DNA of 64,000 nt from Thermoanaerobacterales bacterium (GCA_030019475.1 JASEER010000003.1:1-64000), one strand, 5' to 3'. Counted from the stretch's first letter, positions 39,761 through 47,929 are shown. Program-made: numbers and translations. The notes: a model not told the origin generated them from the sequence alone.

Positions 39761-41041
39761 TTGGCCACCATCGTCCCGCTATGCGGGCTACGCTACAACC
39801 CCGAACTGATCCCCGGTCTTGCCGCCGTCGTCACCCCGCCCTACGACGTAATCGGGCCCGAGGCCCAGGAACGTTACTATGACCGGAGCCCCCACAACAT
39901 CATCCGCCTCGAATACGGCAAAACCTTCCCCGGTGATAATGAGGACAACAACCGCTACACCCGCGCCCGCGACACGCTGGCCGCCTGGCAACAGGAAGGC
40001 GTCCTGCTCCGTGAGCACCGCCCGGCGATCTACCTTTACGAACAGGAGTTCACGGTCGCCGGCCGCGTTTACCGGCGCCGGGGCTTCTTCTGCGGCGTCG
40101 CGCTCACCCCTTTCAGCGAGGGGCAGGTCCTGCCCCACGAAGAGACACTGCCGAAGGCCAAGGAAGACCGCTTAAATCTCCTGCGCGCCTGCCGCGCCAA
40201 CTTCAGCCCGGTCTTCGGCCTCTACACCGACGAATCCATGGCCACGGACCGGATTCTCCGGGAGGCGGCCGCCGCGGAACCCGACACCGTCTTCACCGAT
40301 GAAGAGGGCCATGTCCACCGGCTGTGGGTGATCTCCGCGCCGGAGCCGATCAACCGCCTGGTATCGGCCCTGCGCCCCCGGCGGATCTACATCGCCGACG
40401 GTCACCACCGCTATGAAACGGCCCTGGCCTACGCGCAGGAACACCCGGAACCGGGGCTCCACCATAACGTCCTGATGGTCCTCGTCAACCTCTATGACCC
40501 GGGGCTGGTCATTCTGCCCACGCACCGCCTCGCGCGCGCCGTGCGGACATGCCCGTCGCCGGACCTCCTGGCCGCCCTGGCGCCCCTCTTCACGGTCGAA
40601 AGCTTCGCCGGCAAACCGGCGGAGTTCTTCCGCCGGCTGCGCGAGCTGGGCCGCCACTCCTTCGGCCTCTACGCGGGAGCAGGCAACCTGTACTACCTGA
40701 CCCTGCGCCCCGGGGCGGACCTGCGCGCCCTGATGCCGGCCGGCCGTTCTCCGGCCTGGCAGCAGCTGGATGTCGCCATCCTGCATCACCTGATCCTTGA
40801 GCCGCACCTGGGCATCGGCGCCGGGGAACGGGCCCGCCAGGGCGGTCCCATCACCTACACCCGCGAGGAAGAGCAGGCCCTGGCCCGCGTCGACCGTGGC
40901 GAGTATACCCACGCTTTCTTCCTCAACCCGACCAGCGTCCAGGAGATGGTCGACGTCGCCGAGGCCGGGGACAGGATGCCCCAGAAGTCCACCTACTTCT
41001 ACCCCAAGCTGATCACCGGCCTCGTCATCAACGCCTTTTAA
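39761..41041 (+). CDS. DUF1015 family protein
   Basis: The product has 426 residues from the TTG at 39761 with GGAGGAGG eight bases upstream. It is cytosolic, with the family's conserved stretches: LCGLRYNPE near the start, VVTPPYDVIG, NIIRLEYGK, GFFCGVAL, LPHEETLPKAKEDRLNLLRA, SPVFGLY, YIADGHHRYETALAY and HAFFLNPTSVQEM. DUF1015 proteins are widespread in Clostridia and often lie near serine biosynthesis genes; their activity is not established as far as I know. The gene stands alone, with REP-like palindromes immediately before and after it. Confidence 0.85.
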   Translation: MATIVPLCGLRYNPELIPGLAAVVTPPYDVIGPEAQERYYDRSPHNIIRLEYGKTFPGDNEDNNRYTRARDTLAAWQQEGVLLREHRPAIYLYEQEFTVAGRVYRRRGFFCGVALTPFSEGQVLPHEETLPKAKEDRLNLLRACRANFSPVFGLYTDESMATDRILREAAAAEPDTVFTDEEGHVHRLWVISAPEPINRLVSALRPRRIYIADGHHRYETALAYAQEHPEPGLHHNVLMVLVNLYDPGLVILPTHRLARAVRTCPSPDLLAALAPLFTVESFAGKPAEFFRRLRELGRHSFGLYAGAGNLYYLTLRPGADLRALMPAGRSPAWQQLDVAILHHLILEPHLGIGAGERARQGGPITYTREEEQALARVDRGEYTHAFFLNPTSVQEMVDVAEAGDRMPQKSTYFYPKLITGLVINAF

Positions 41042-41068
41042 GTAAGGGGTCAGGCCCCTAACTTAAAA
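41036..41068. repeat. REP-like palindrome at the DUF1015 stop codon
   Basis: Arms TTTTAAGTAAGGGGTC and GGCCCCTAACTTAAAA around A, with two mismatches to perfect symmetry. The stop codon TAA of the DUF1015 gene lies inside the left arm. Confidence 0.75.
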
Positions 41069-41075
41069 AACAGAG

Positions 41076-41097
41076 AGCCCCGGGGGAAACCCGGGCT
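41076..41097 (+). terminator. Terminator after the DUF1015 gene
   Basis: AGCCC-c-GGG pairs with CCCGGGCT, with one bulged base, followed by ATCTATTCTTCTTTAT, a T-rich but interrupted tract. Confidence 0.6.
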
Positions 41098-41099
41098 AT

Positions 41100-41228
41100 C
41101 TATTCTTCTTTATCCATGGTAATAAACAGGTACGGGATCATGCCCCGTTTTGCATCACCTCCTCTCATTGCTGCCCGCAGACGGACGGTTATCTCGTTGA
41201 TCTTTTCCACCAGCAAAAACGGGCGCAC
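41100..41228 (-). CDS. Possible small protein of 42 residues downstream of hypE
   Basis: A GTG at 41228 with AGAGGTG nine bases upstream opens a 42-residue frame that begins MRPFLLVEKINEITVRLRAA and ends in MDKEE before a TAG. Codon choice (ATC AAC GAG, CGT CTG CGG) looks coding. A strong AGGAGGTGAT lies inside it, so a shorter product is also possible. It is not recognised and is separated from hypE by a hairpin. Could be a real small protein or chance. Confidence 0.3.
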   Translation of the reverse strand: MRPFLLVEKINEITVRLRAAMRGGDAKRGMIPYLFITMDKEE

Positions 41229-41235
41229 ATAATAA

Positions 41236-41261
41236 GGCACCTCTGAGAAACCAGAGGTGCC
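41236..41261 (-). terminator. Hairpin downstream of hypE
   Basis: A perfect 10-bp stem GGCACCTCTG/CAGAGGTGCC with a 6-nt loop, followed on the minus strand by TTATTATG. It lies 50 bp after the hypE stop and is a probable end of the hyp transcript. Confidence 0.55.
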
Positions 41262-41311
41262 TGTCAAGAAACCGTTACCGGGCCTTTACTGTGTTCTTGC
41301 CGGCAAATACT

Positions 41312-42340
41312 TTAGCAGATGCGCGGCAGGGGGGCGCCGGCCAGCAGGTCCAGGTGCTTGGTCCCCCCGAGAGCGGTGCGCAGGTAGACCTGCCCCGTCC
41401 CTTCATCCACCTCGCCGATGACGGCCGCCTGGCGCCCGAACTCGTGGCCGCGCATCAGCTCCAGGGCCTGATTCACCCGTTCCGCGGCCACGACGGCCAT
41501 AAGCTTGCCCTCGTTCGCCAGGTAGAAGGGATCCAGCCCGAGCATCTCCGCCGCGCCCCGGACGTGCCTGCCGACGGGAACGGCCTCTTCCTCCAGCCGG
41601 ATATCCCGCCCGGCACTGACCGCGATTTCCTTCACCGCGGTCGCCAGGCCGCCCCGCGTCAGGTCCCGCATCAGTCGCAGGCCGTCCCCAAGGCCCTCGA
41701 CCAGCAGCCGGGCCAGTCCGTCAAGCGGGGCGCAGTCGCTGACCAGTTCGTGCTCGAAGCCGAAATCCTCGCGCGCGGCCAGGATGGCCATGCCGTGGTC
41801 GCCCATCGTCCCGTTGACCAGCACCCGGTCACCGGGCTGCAGGCGGTGGTAGCCCAGGTCCACCCCCTCCGGGATGATGCCCACCCCGGTGGTGTTGATG
41901 AAGATCCGGTCCAGCTGTCCGCGGGCCACGACCTTCGTGTCCCCGGCCACGACCCGCACCCCGGCCCGGGCGCAGGCGACGGCCATCGAGGCCACGATCT
42001 TCTCCAGGTCGGCGACCGGCAGGCCCTCTTCGATCAAAAAGGACGCCGTAAGGTAGCGCGGGCGCGCCCCGCTGACCGCCAGGTCGTTGACCGTCCCGCA
42101 GACCGCGAGCTTGCCGATGTCGCCGCCCGGGAAAAAGGGCGGGTTGATGACGAAGGAGTCCGTTGTCAGGGCGATCATTCCCTCCTCAACGGGCAGGGCG
42201 GCGGCGTCGGTCAGCTGTACCAGGGTCTCGTTGCCCAGGTGGCGGAAGAAAAGCTCGGTCACCAGTTCGTGCGTCAGCCGGCCCCCGTCGCCGTGGGCCA
42301 GGAGGATCACGTTGCTCTCCGCATGGTTTCTATCCGGCAT
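41312..42340 (-). CDS. hypE: Hydrogenase maturation protein HypE
   Basis: HypE dehydrates the thiocarboxamide on its C-terminal cysteine to thiocyanate, the source of the CN ligands of the NiFe site. The ATG at 42340 has GGAGGG seven bases upstream; 342 residues. It has the PurM-like ATP fold (LLAHGDGGRLTHELV, TTDSFVINPPFFPGGDIGKL, VAGDTKVV, GTMGDHGMAIL, MRDLTRGGLATAVKEIA) and the obligatory C-terminal PRIC. It is the last gene of the hyp cluster. Palindromic element B separates it from hypD by 313 bp. Confidence 0.97.
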   Translation of the reverse strand: MPDRNHAESNVILLAHGDGGRLTHELVTELFFRHLGNETLVQLTDAAALPVEEGMIALTTDSFVINPPFFPGGDIGKLAVCGTVNDLAVSGARPRYLTASFLIEEGLPVADLEKIVASMAVACARAGVRVVAGDTKVVARGQLDRIFINTTGVGIIPEGVDLGYHRLQPGDRVLVNGTMGDHGMAILAAREDFGFEHELVSDCAPLDGLARLLVEGLGDGLRLMRDLTRGGLATAVKEIAVSAGRDIRLEEEAVPVGRHVRGAAEMLGLDPFYLANEGKLMAVVAAERVNQALELMRGHEFGRQAAVIGEVDEGTGQVYLRTALGGTKHLDLLAGAPLPRIC

Positions 42341-42380
42341 AAGAACGCCCTCCGAAAACTTACATTTCAAACTGTTGCAC

Positions 42381-42633
42381 ACTGGGGGCCGGGGGTCTCC
42401 CCCTTCACTTCCCGGTGCTTCGCGTCGACGACTCTAGTCTCGTCGCGGACCGTTTCCAGTCCTCCTGCGGATTGTTCACGGGCGCTTTTGTTAGGGACGC
42501 GGCCATGCCGCGTCCGTTGCTTTCGGAAACGCCCGTTCACGTCCTCGTCGGACGGAAACGGGTACCGCTCCTTCGCCAAGAGTCGTTACCGACGCTCCGC
42601 AAGCCGTTCCGGTGGAGACCCCCGGCCCCCGGT
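42381..42633. repeat. Palindromic element B, between hypD and hypE
   Basis: A 253-bp element with nearly perfect 20-bp terminal arms: GGGGGCCGGGGGTCTCC (42384-42400) is the exact reverse complement of 42614-42630. A 9-bp hairpin GGACGCGGC-CAT-GCCGCGTCC lies at the exact centre (42495-42515). Other arms pair between the halves (ACGACTCT with AGAGTCGT; CCGTTTCC with GGAAACGG). Outer segments match element A at 27740-27893 (CGGTGCTTCGCGTCGAC; CTCCGCAAGCCG). No coding capacity. It fills the 313-bp gap between hypE and hypD. Confidence 0.75.
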
Positions 42634-42653
42634 AAATATTTGCCGATGAAAAG

Positions 42654-43766
42654 CTACCGCTGCTCGTACTGGTAATAGGCCGCGCAGGCCCCTTCCGACG
42701 AAACCATGCAGGGCCCCACCGGGTGGGTGGGGGTGCAGGCCGTCCCGAACAGCCGGCAGTCCCGCGGCGTGAGCAGGCCCTTCATCAGGGCGCCGCAGAG
42801 GCAGCCCTTCGGGATGCGTGGCGGCGGTACCTCCAGGGTGAAGCGGCGCGCGGCGTCGAAGTCGGCCAGCTCATCCTTGAGATACATTCCGCTCCCGGGG
42901 ATCACGCCGATCCCCCGCCAGGAGGCGTCCCCGATGGCGAAGACCTCGGCCATGACGGCCTGGGCGCGCCGGTTGCCCTCCTCGCGCACCACGCGGGTGT
43001 AGCTGTTCTCCACCCGCGCCTCGCCCTGCAGCACCTGCGTCAGCAGCCGGTGCAGGGTGTCGACGATGTCCACCGCCTCGAAGCCGCAGACCACGGCCGG
43101 CAGGCCGTATTCGGCGGCGATGAAGTCGAAGGCCCGCCGCCCGATGATGGCGCTGACGTGCCCCGGAAGGATAAAGCCGTCCAGGGCCAGTTCCGGGTCG
43201 GCGACCAGGGCGCGCATGGCCGGCGGCACGACCTTGTGCGCCGAGAAGACGCTGTAGTTCTTAACTCCTTTCGCGCGGGCCATGGCCACGCTCAGGGCGA
43301 CCGTCGGCGCCGTGGTCTCGAAGCCCACGCCGAGGAAGACCACCTGCTTCTCCGGATGGGCCGCCGCCCAGTCAACGGCGTCGGCCGGGGAGTAGAAGAC
43401 GCGCACGTCGGCGCCCCGCGCCTTCTCCCGCTCCAGGGAGGCAAGGCTCCCGGGGACGCGGACCATGTCGCCGAAGGTGCCGACGGTGATCCCCGGCTCC
43501 CGGGCGAAGGCCACCATGCGGTCGATGTCTTCATAATCCGTGACGCAGACCGGGCAGCCGGGACCGCTGCGCAGGTCCACGTAGTCGCTCAGAAGGCTGC
43601 GCAGGCCGGCCCTGGAGATAGCCACGGTGTGGGTGCCGCAGACCTCCATGAACACAGCCCGCCGGCCCAGCTTCTCCGCCGCCTGCTCGGCCAGGGCGGT
43701 GACTTTCGCCAGAAGCCCCCGGCTGATGGCGGGATCACGCAGTTCCTCAAGCACCCGGCTGGGCAT
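42654..43766 (-). CDS. hypD: Hydrogenase maturation protein HypD
   Basis: HypD is the iron-sulfur scaffold on which Fe(CN)2CO is assembled with HypC. The product has 370 residues from an ATG at 43766 inside hypC (20-bp overlap). Conserved motifs: FMEVCGTHTVAISRAGLRSLL, SGPGCPVCVT, FLGVGFETTAPTVAL, SAHKVVPPAM, LPGHVSAIIG and the C-terminal cysteine-rich GCLCGALMKGLLTPRDCRLF with CTPTHPVGPCMVSSEGAC. Confidence 0.97.
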   Translation of the reverse strand: MPSRVLEELRDPAISRGLLAKVTALAEQAAEKLGRRAVFMEVCGTHTVAISRAGLRSLLSDYVDLRSGPGCPVCVTDYEDIDRMVAFAREPGITVGTFGDMVRVPGSLASLEREKARGADVRVFYSPADAVDWAAAHPEKQVVFLGVGFETTAPTVALSVAMARAKGVKNYSVFSAHKVVPPAMRALVADPELALDGFILPGHVSAIIGRRAFDFIAAEYGLPAVVCGFEAVDIVDTLHRLLTQVLQGEARVENSYTRVVREEGNRRAQAVMAEVFAIGDASWRGIGVIPGSGMYLKDELADFDAARRFTLEVPPPRIPKGCLCGALMKGLLTPRDCRLFGTACTPTHPVGPCMVSSEGACAAYYQYEQR

Positions 43767-43983
43767 CGGCCAGGATCTCCTTCCAGAGCTTCAGGCGCTC
43801 CTGCGCCTCTTCCACGTCCACCTTCTCGATGGCGAAGCCGGTGTGCACCATCAGGTACTCTCCGAGCTTCACCTCGCCCACCAGAAGGGTGTTCACCTTG
43901 CGCCGAACCCCGAAAACATCGGTTACTGCGGTGTTCGTTTCCGGATCAACTTCAACAACCAACCCCGGAATTCCCAGACACAT
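43747..43983 (-). CDS. hypC: Hydrogenase maturation chaperone HypC
   Basis: The product has 78 residues, starting MCLGIPGLVVEVD with the essential N-terminal Cys2. The ATG at 43983 is behind GGAGGTG. An upstream in-frame start would bury Cys2 and is rejected. HypC carries the Fe ligand precursor and docks to the hydrogenase large subunit. It overlaps hypF (32 bp) and hypD (20 bp). Confidence 0.95.
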   Translation of the reverse strand: MCLGIPGLVVEVDPETNTAVTDVFGVRRKVNTLLVGEVKLGEYLMVHTGFAIEKVDVEEAQERLKLWKEILADAQPGA

Positions 43984-46291
43984 CCCTCTCCCACCTCCGA
44001 TAGGCAATCACGGCCTGTCCCAGGCAGAGCCCGCCGTCGTTGGCCGGCACCCGCCGGTGGCACAGGACCTCAAAGCCGTCTTTGGGTAACAGCGCCCGTG
44101 CGGCGCTCAACAAGTATCTATTCTGCCACGTTCCGCCGCTCAGCGCAACCTGCGAAAGCCCGGTCGCCGCCGCAGCACGGCGGACGCCTTCCCGGACCAT
44201 CTCCAGGACGGTGTTGTGGAAGCGCACGGCGATGGTCTCCCGCGTGACGCCGCGATCCAAGTCATCCAACAGGCCCGCCACCACCCCGGCCGGGTCGATG
44301 ACCTCCCCCTGGATCGCAAAGGGATAGGAGCCTTGCCGCAGGCCGTCCTTCGGGTCGTCCCAGACCAGTTCCGCCAGCTCAACGGCCGCCTGGCCCTCGT
44401 AGGTCGCCCGCCCGTGGAAGCCCAGGAGCGCCGCCGCGGCGTCGAAGAACCGCCCGCAGCCGGAACTCGGCGGGGCGTTGAAACCCCGCTCCACCAGCTT
44501 CAGGACGATGTCCAGGTCCCGCCCGCGGTCGGCGAAGAGCCGCCGCGCGGCGCGCTCTCCATCGGCGGGGCCCAGGTGCGTCACCAGGTAGGCTACCGCC
44601 GTCCGCCACGGGTGGCGCACCGCCTGCTCGCCCCCCGGCAGAGGAACCGGAGCCAGGTGCAGGGCCCGCTTGAACCCGGCGTCGTCCCCGGTCAGGATCT
44701 CGAACCCCCACAGCGTCCCGTCGGTGCCGTAACCCGTACCGTCCAGGATCGCCCCGATGGCCGGCCCGGTACGGCCGTGCTCGGCCAGGCAGGAGAGCAT
44801 ATGGGCGTGGTGGTGCTGGACCGCGTAACGCGCCCGCGCCGCGATCCGCCCCGCCAGGCGCGAGGAGCGGTAGTCGGGGTGCATGTCATAGCCGACGACC
44901 TCCGGCTCGACGCCGATCAGGCGCTGAAAGTTCAGGAGCGAGGAGAAGAGGTTCTCCTCCCCCTCGACGCTGTCCAGTTCGCCGATGTGCTGGCTGACGA
45001 AGGCCTGGTCCTTCTTCAACAGGCAGAAGGTGTTCTTCATTTCCCCGCCGATCCCCAGGACCACGGGGCCGCCGGCCACCGGGACCCTCACCGGCTGGGG
45101 CACGTAGCCGCGGGAACGGCGCAGGAGCTGCACCCCGCCGTCCACGACCATCGCCAGGGAGTCGTCGCAGCGGTTGACGATCCCGCGGTTGTGCCAGACG
45201 AACAGGTCGGCGATGTCGCCCAGCTCCTCCAGGGCGGCCTCGTTGTCCTTGGCCAGCGGCAGCTCGCTGTAGTTGCCGCTGGTCATGACCAGCAGGGTGA
45301 AGGGACCCTGGAAAAGCAGGAAATGTAAAGGGGTATAAGGCAGCATTACCCCCAGGGTCTTAAGTCCCGGGGCCAGTTCATCGGGCAGTATCGCCTCCGG
45401 CCGCCGCTGCAGGACGACGATCGGCGCCTGCGGGGACGCCAGGAGTTCGGCCTCCCCTTCGCTCACGAAACAGTATTCCCGCACCGTCTCCAGGTCGCGG
45501 GCCATCACGGCGAAGGGCTTGGCGTCGCGGCCCTTGCGCCGTCTGAGTTCCCGCAGGGCCTCCGGGTTGCGGGCGTCGCAGACCAGGTGGAAGCCGCCCA
45601 GGCTTTTGAAGGCCACGATACGGCCCGCGGCCAGGGCCTCCCACGTCAGGGTGTCCCAGGGCCCGTCCACCGGGCGGCCGTCGCGGTCCACGACCTCGAT
45701 GTGCGGCCCGCAAGCCGGGCAGGCCACCGGCTGGGCGTGGAAGCGCCGGTCACCGGGGTCGTGGTACTCCCGGGCGCAGTCCGGGCACATCGGGAACTCG
45801 GCCATCGAAGTCTTCGGCCGGTCGTAGGGCAGGTCCCGGACGATAGTGAACCGCGGCCCGCAGTTGGTGCAGTTCGTAAACGGGTAGCGGTAATGGCGGT
45901 CGTTCGGGTCGAAGGTCTCCCGTGCGCAGTCCGGGCAAAGGGCGACGTCCGGAGGCACGAGGGCCTCCTTTTCGGCCGTGTCCTCGCTGGTAATGATGGA
46001 GAAATCGGTGTAGCCGGCCGGCGGCAGGGTTTCCCATTGCAGGCCGGTGATCCGCGCCAGGCGTGGCGGGCGCTCCCGCACGGCGGAAAGGAAGGCCTCG
46101 GCGGCCGCAGGCTCCCCTTCGGCCTCGATGACCACGCCCTGGCTGGCGTTCAGCACGGTGCCCCTCAGGCCGTACGCCCGCGCCAGGTTATAGACGAAGG
46201 GGCGGAAACCGACGCCCTGGACCGTGCCCTTGATTGTTACCCGGTACCGGACCGGGCCCCGTTCTTCCGCCTTACCTGTTCCTGCAGCCAA
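43952..46291 (-). CDS. hypF: Carbamoyltransferase HypF
   Basis: HypF activates carbamoyl phosphate and transfers the carbamoyl group to HypE. The product has 779 residues from a TTG at 46291: acylphosphatase domain (KGTVQGVGFRPFVYNLA), two four-cysteine zinc fingers (CPDC...CTNCG and CPDC...CPACG), a YrdC-like domain (KPFAVMARDLETVR; TLGVMLPYTPLHFLLF) and a Kae1-like domain with VQHHHAHMLSCLAEHG and GILDGTGYG-type motif (GAILDGTGYGTDG). It overlaps hypB by 55 bp. Confidence 0.97.
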   Translation of the reverse strand: MAAGTGKAEERGPVRYRVTIKGTVQGVGFRPFVYNLARAYGLRGTVLNASQGVVIEAEGEPAAAEAFLSAVRERPPRLARITGLQWETLPPAGYTDFSIITSEDTAEKEALVPPDVALCPDCARETFDPNDRHYRYPFTNCTNCGPRFTIVRDLPYDRPKTSMAEFPMCPDCAREYHDPGDRRFHAQPVACPACGPHIEVVDRDGRPVDGPWDTLTWEALAAGRIVAFKSLGGFHLVCDARNPEALRELRRRKGRDAKPFAVMARDLETVREYCFVSEGEAELLASPQAPIVVLQRRPEAILPDELAPGLKTLGVMLPYTPLHFLLFQGPFTLLVMTSGNYSELPLAKDNEAALEELGDIADLFVWHNRGIVNRCDDSLAMVVDGGVQLLRRSRGYVPQPVRVPVAGGPVVLGIGGEMKNTFCLLKKDQAFVSQHIGELDSVEGEENLFSSLLNFQRLIGVEPEVVGYDMHPDYRSSRLAGRIAARARYAVQHHHAHMLSCLAEHGRTGPAIGAILDGTGYGTDGTLWGFEILTGDDAGFKRALHLAPVPLPGGEQAVRHPWRTAVAYLVTHLGPADGERAARRLFADRGRDLDIVLKLVERGFNAPPSSGCGRFFDAAAALLGFHGRATYEGQAAVELAELVWDDPKDGLRQGSYPFAIQGEVIDPAGVVAGLLDDLDRGVTRETIAVRFHNTVLEMVREGVRRAAAATGLSQVALSGGTWQNRYLLSAARALLPKDGFEVLCHRRVPANDGGLCLGQAVIAYRRWERDVSGNSGVGC

Positions 46292-46905
46292 TTAAGCCAC
46301 GCCTCCATCCCCTCACCCATCCGCACCGAGGCAACGAAGATCTCGAGGTCGGGATTGATGGTCTTCAGTTCGTCCTGTACCGCCGGGAGGTCAAAATCGC
46401 TCAGGGCCAGGAGGTCGACCTTGTTGATCACCGCCGCGCGCGCCTGCTGAAAGACGAGCGGGTATTTCGCAGGCTTGTCCCCGCCCTCGGCCACGCTCAG
46501 GACGGCCACCTTGCAGTCCTCGCCCAGGTCGAACTCGGCCGGGCAGACCAGGTTGCCCACGTTTTCGATGAACAGAAGGTCCACCGCCTCCAGGTCGACC
46601 TGGTCCAGCGCCCGCGACACCATGTTCGCATCCAGGTGGCAGAGGCCCCGGGTGTTGATCTGCACCACGTCCACCCCCTGGCCGGCGATCCGCTCGGCGT
46701 CGCGGGTGGTGTAAATGTCTCCCTCCAGGACGGCCATGCGCAGCCTGTCTTTCAGGCCTGCCAGGGTCTTTTCCAGGAGCGTCGTCTTCCCGGCCCCCGG
46801 GGAACTGATCAGGTTGACCGTCAAGACATTGCGCAGGCGCTCGCGGTTCTCACGCGCCACCTGGTCGTTGGCCCGCAGTATGCGCTGCGCCATCACGACT
46901 TTCAT
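46237..46905 (-). CDS. hypB: Nickel-insertion GTPase HypB
   Basis: HypB works with HypA to deliver nickel. The ATG at 46905 has AAGGTG six bases upstream; 222 residues. G1 SSPGAGKTTLLEKTL, G2/switch EGDIYTTRDAERI, G3 ENVGNLVCP and G4 NKVDLL. The conserved Cys in NLVCPAEFDLGE is the metal site in the GTPase domain. The N terminus has no CCCG-type or His-rich nickel-storage motif. It overlaps hypA by 56 bp. Confidence 0.96.
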   Translation of the reverse strand: MKVVMAQRILRANDQVARENRERLRNVLTVNLISSPGAGKTTLLEKTLAGLKDRLRMAVLEGDIYTTRDAERIAGQGVDVVQINTRGLCHLDANMVSRALDQVDLEAVDLLFIENVGNLVCPAEFDLGEDCKVAVLSVAEGGDKPAKYPLVFQQARAAVINKVDLLALSDFDLPAVQDELKTINPDLEIFVASVRMGEGMEAWLNWLQEQVRRKNGARSGTG

Positions 46906-47266
46906 CGTTCTCACCTTCTCCCGTTCCGTCGTCACCCTCGAAGTAGTCGATATAAAGCTCGGTCCCTTTTACCACTCGCGCCCGCGCCCCGCACTCGGGG
47001 CAGAAATAGGCGATCTCAGACACCACCGACTCGGCGCCGCAGCGCGGGCAGGACAGTGTAACGTCCACCGGCTCGATTTCCAGGGCCGCCCCCTCAAAGA
47101 TGGTCCCGGGGCTCAGGACCGAAAAGGCGAACTCCAGGGCGTCGGGGATGGCGCCGTTCATCTTCCCGACCACCAGCCTCACCTTGTTGACGCGGGTGAT
47201 ACCGTTGGCCTCGGCGGCTTTTGTTATTTCATCGATAACGGCCTGGATGAGGCCGATCTCATGCAC
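46850..47266 (-). CDS. hypA: Nickel metallochaperone HypA
   Basis: The GTG start gives MHEIGLIQAVIDEI, with the conserved nickel ligand His2 right after the start codon; GGGGAGGG lies six bases upstream. The zinc site is two CxxC pairs, CPRCG and CPECG. The product has 138 residues, about 20 more than usual, from an acidic tail rich in Gly, Asp and Glu that is encoded where the gene overlaps hypB. Confidence 0.95.
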   Translation of the reverse strand: MHEIGLIQAVIDEITKAAEANGITRVNKVRLVVGKMNGAIPDALEFAFSVLSPGTIFEGAALEIEPVDVTLSCPRCGAESVVSEIAYFCPECGARARVVKGTELYIDYFEGDDGTGEGENDESRDGAAHTAGQRPGGA

Positions 47267-47290
47267 GGCTTTCCCTCCCCGGAGCGAAAA

Positions 47291-47320
47291 CTCATTTTGG
47301 TGTCTGACCCTCAATTAACT
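47291..47320. repeat. Degenerate REP-like sequence at the protease 3' end
   Basis: The plus sequence TTTTGGTGTCTGACCCTCAA, followed by TTAACTT, resembles the GTGGGGTCTGACCCCCAACTT repeat at 39707-39735. It supplies the last codons and the stop of the hydrogenase protease (tail ...LIEGQTPK). Confidence 0.45.
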
Positions 47321-47804
47321 TCTTGACTGCGACGGCGGCGGCGGGAACGGCCCCGGCCACCGCGGGCGTCAGCCCCATGTGCCAGCGCTCGGTGCCGGCC
47401 ACGGTGATCCCGACCACCGCCACGCGCGAAGGCATCTGCTCGGGAAGCGTGCGCCTGCCGAAAGCCAGGGTATCCCGGATGCCGATGTCGTGCACCGACA
47501 GCGCCGCCGTTTTTTTCGCCGGCAGGTCGCCCTCCTCCCACTGGAGCACCCGGCCCGGCTCGCCCTTCGGATCCATGACGGCGTCGACGATGATCGCCGT
47601 GTCGTAGCCGTACATCAACTCCAGAAGTCCGAACCCGGGCGCGCCGGCCTCGACCAACTCCACCCTGTCCGGCAGCTCCCCGGTTTCTCTCAAGGCTTGC
47701 AGGACTTCCAGGCCGACGCCGTCGTCCCCCGCGAAGGGGTTGCCGCACCCGAGGACGACGACACGGCGCTCAAGCTTGCCCTTCATTGTATTATCATCCC
47801 TCAT
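47292..47804 (-). CDS. Hydrogenase maturation endopeptidase (HyaD/HycI family)
   Basis: This protease removes the C-terminal extension of the NiFe large subunit after metal insertion. The product has about 170 residues with VVVLGCGNPFAGDDGVGLEV at the start, AGAPGFGLLELMYGYDTAII and SVHDIGIRDTLAF, including the Asp and His nickel-sensing ligands. Start candidates are ATG 47804 (AAAGGG seven bases upstream) and ATG 47786. Its substrate is surely MvhA, encoded just upstream and carrying a 25-residue extension. The last nine codons derive from a degenerate REP-like sequence. Confidence 0.92.
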   Translation of the reverse strand: MRDDNTMKGKLERRVVVLGCGNPFAGDDGVGLEVLQALRETGELPDRVELVEAGAPGFGLLELMYGYDTAIIVDAVMDPKGEPGRVLQWEEGDLPAKKTAALSVHDIGIRDTLAFGRRTLPEQMPSRVAVVGITVAGTERWHMGLTPAVAGAVPAAAVAVKKLIEGQTPK

Positions 47805-47897
47805 TGTAACGCCCTTTGTGATAATACTTAAGCGACCCATCGCCTTTCAGGTTATTCGGCGGCCGTCGACGTTATCCTCCAGGGCGTTTGTGGCTCC

Positions 47898-47929
47898 AAA
47901 ACTAAGCCCTCCCGGCGAACCGGGAGGGC
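47898..47929 (-). terminator. Hairpin between mvhA and the maturation genes
   Basis: A perfect 10-bp stem GCCCTCCCGG/CCGGGAGGGC with loop CGAA (47906-47929) is followed on the minus strand by TTAGTTTTGG. It lies 22 bp after the mvhA stop. It would reduce read-through into the protease and hyp genes, so structural genes are expressed above maturation genes. Confidence 0.7.

Noticed and set aside
42495-42515. The central hairpin of element B as a transcription terminator
   Set aside because: No T-run follows on either strand, and it is one part of a larger symmetric element.
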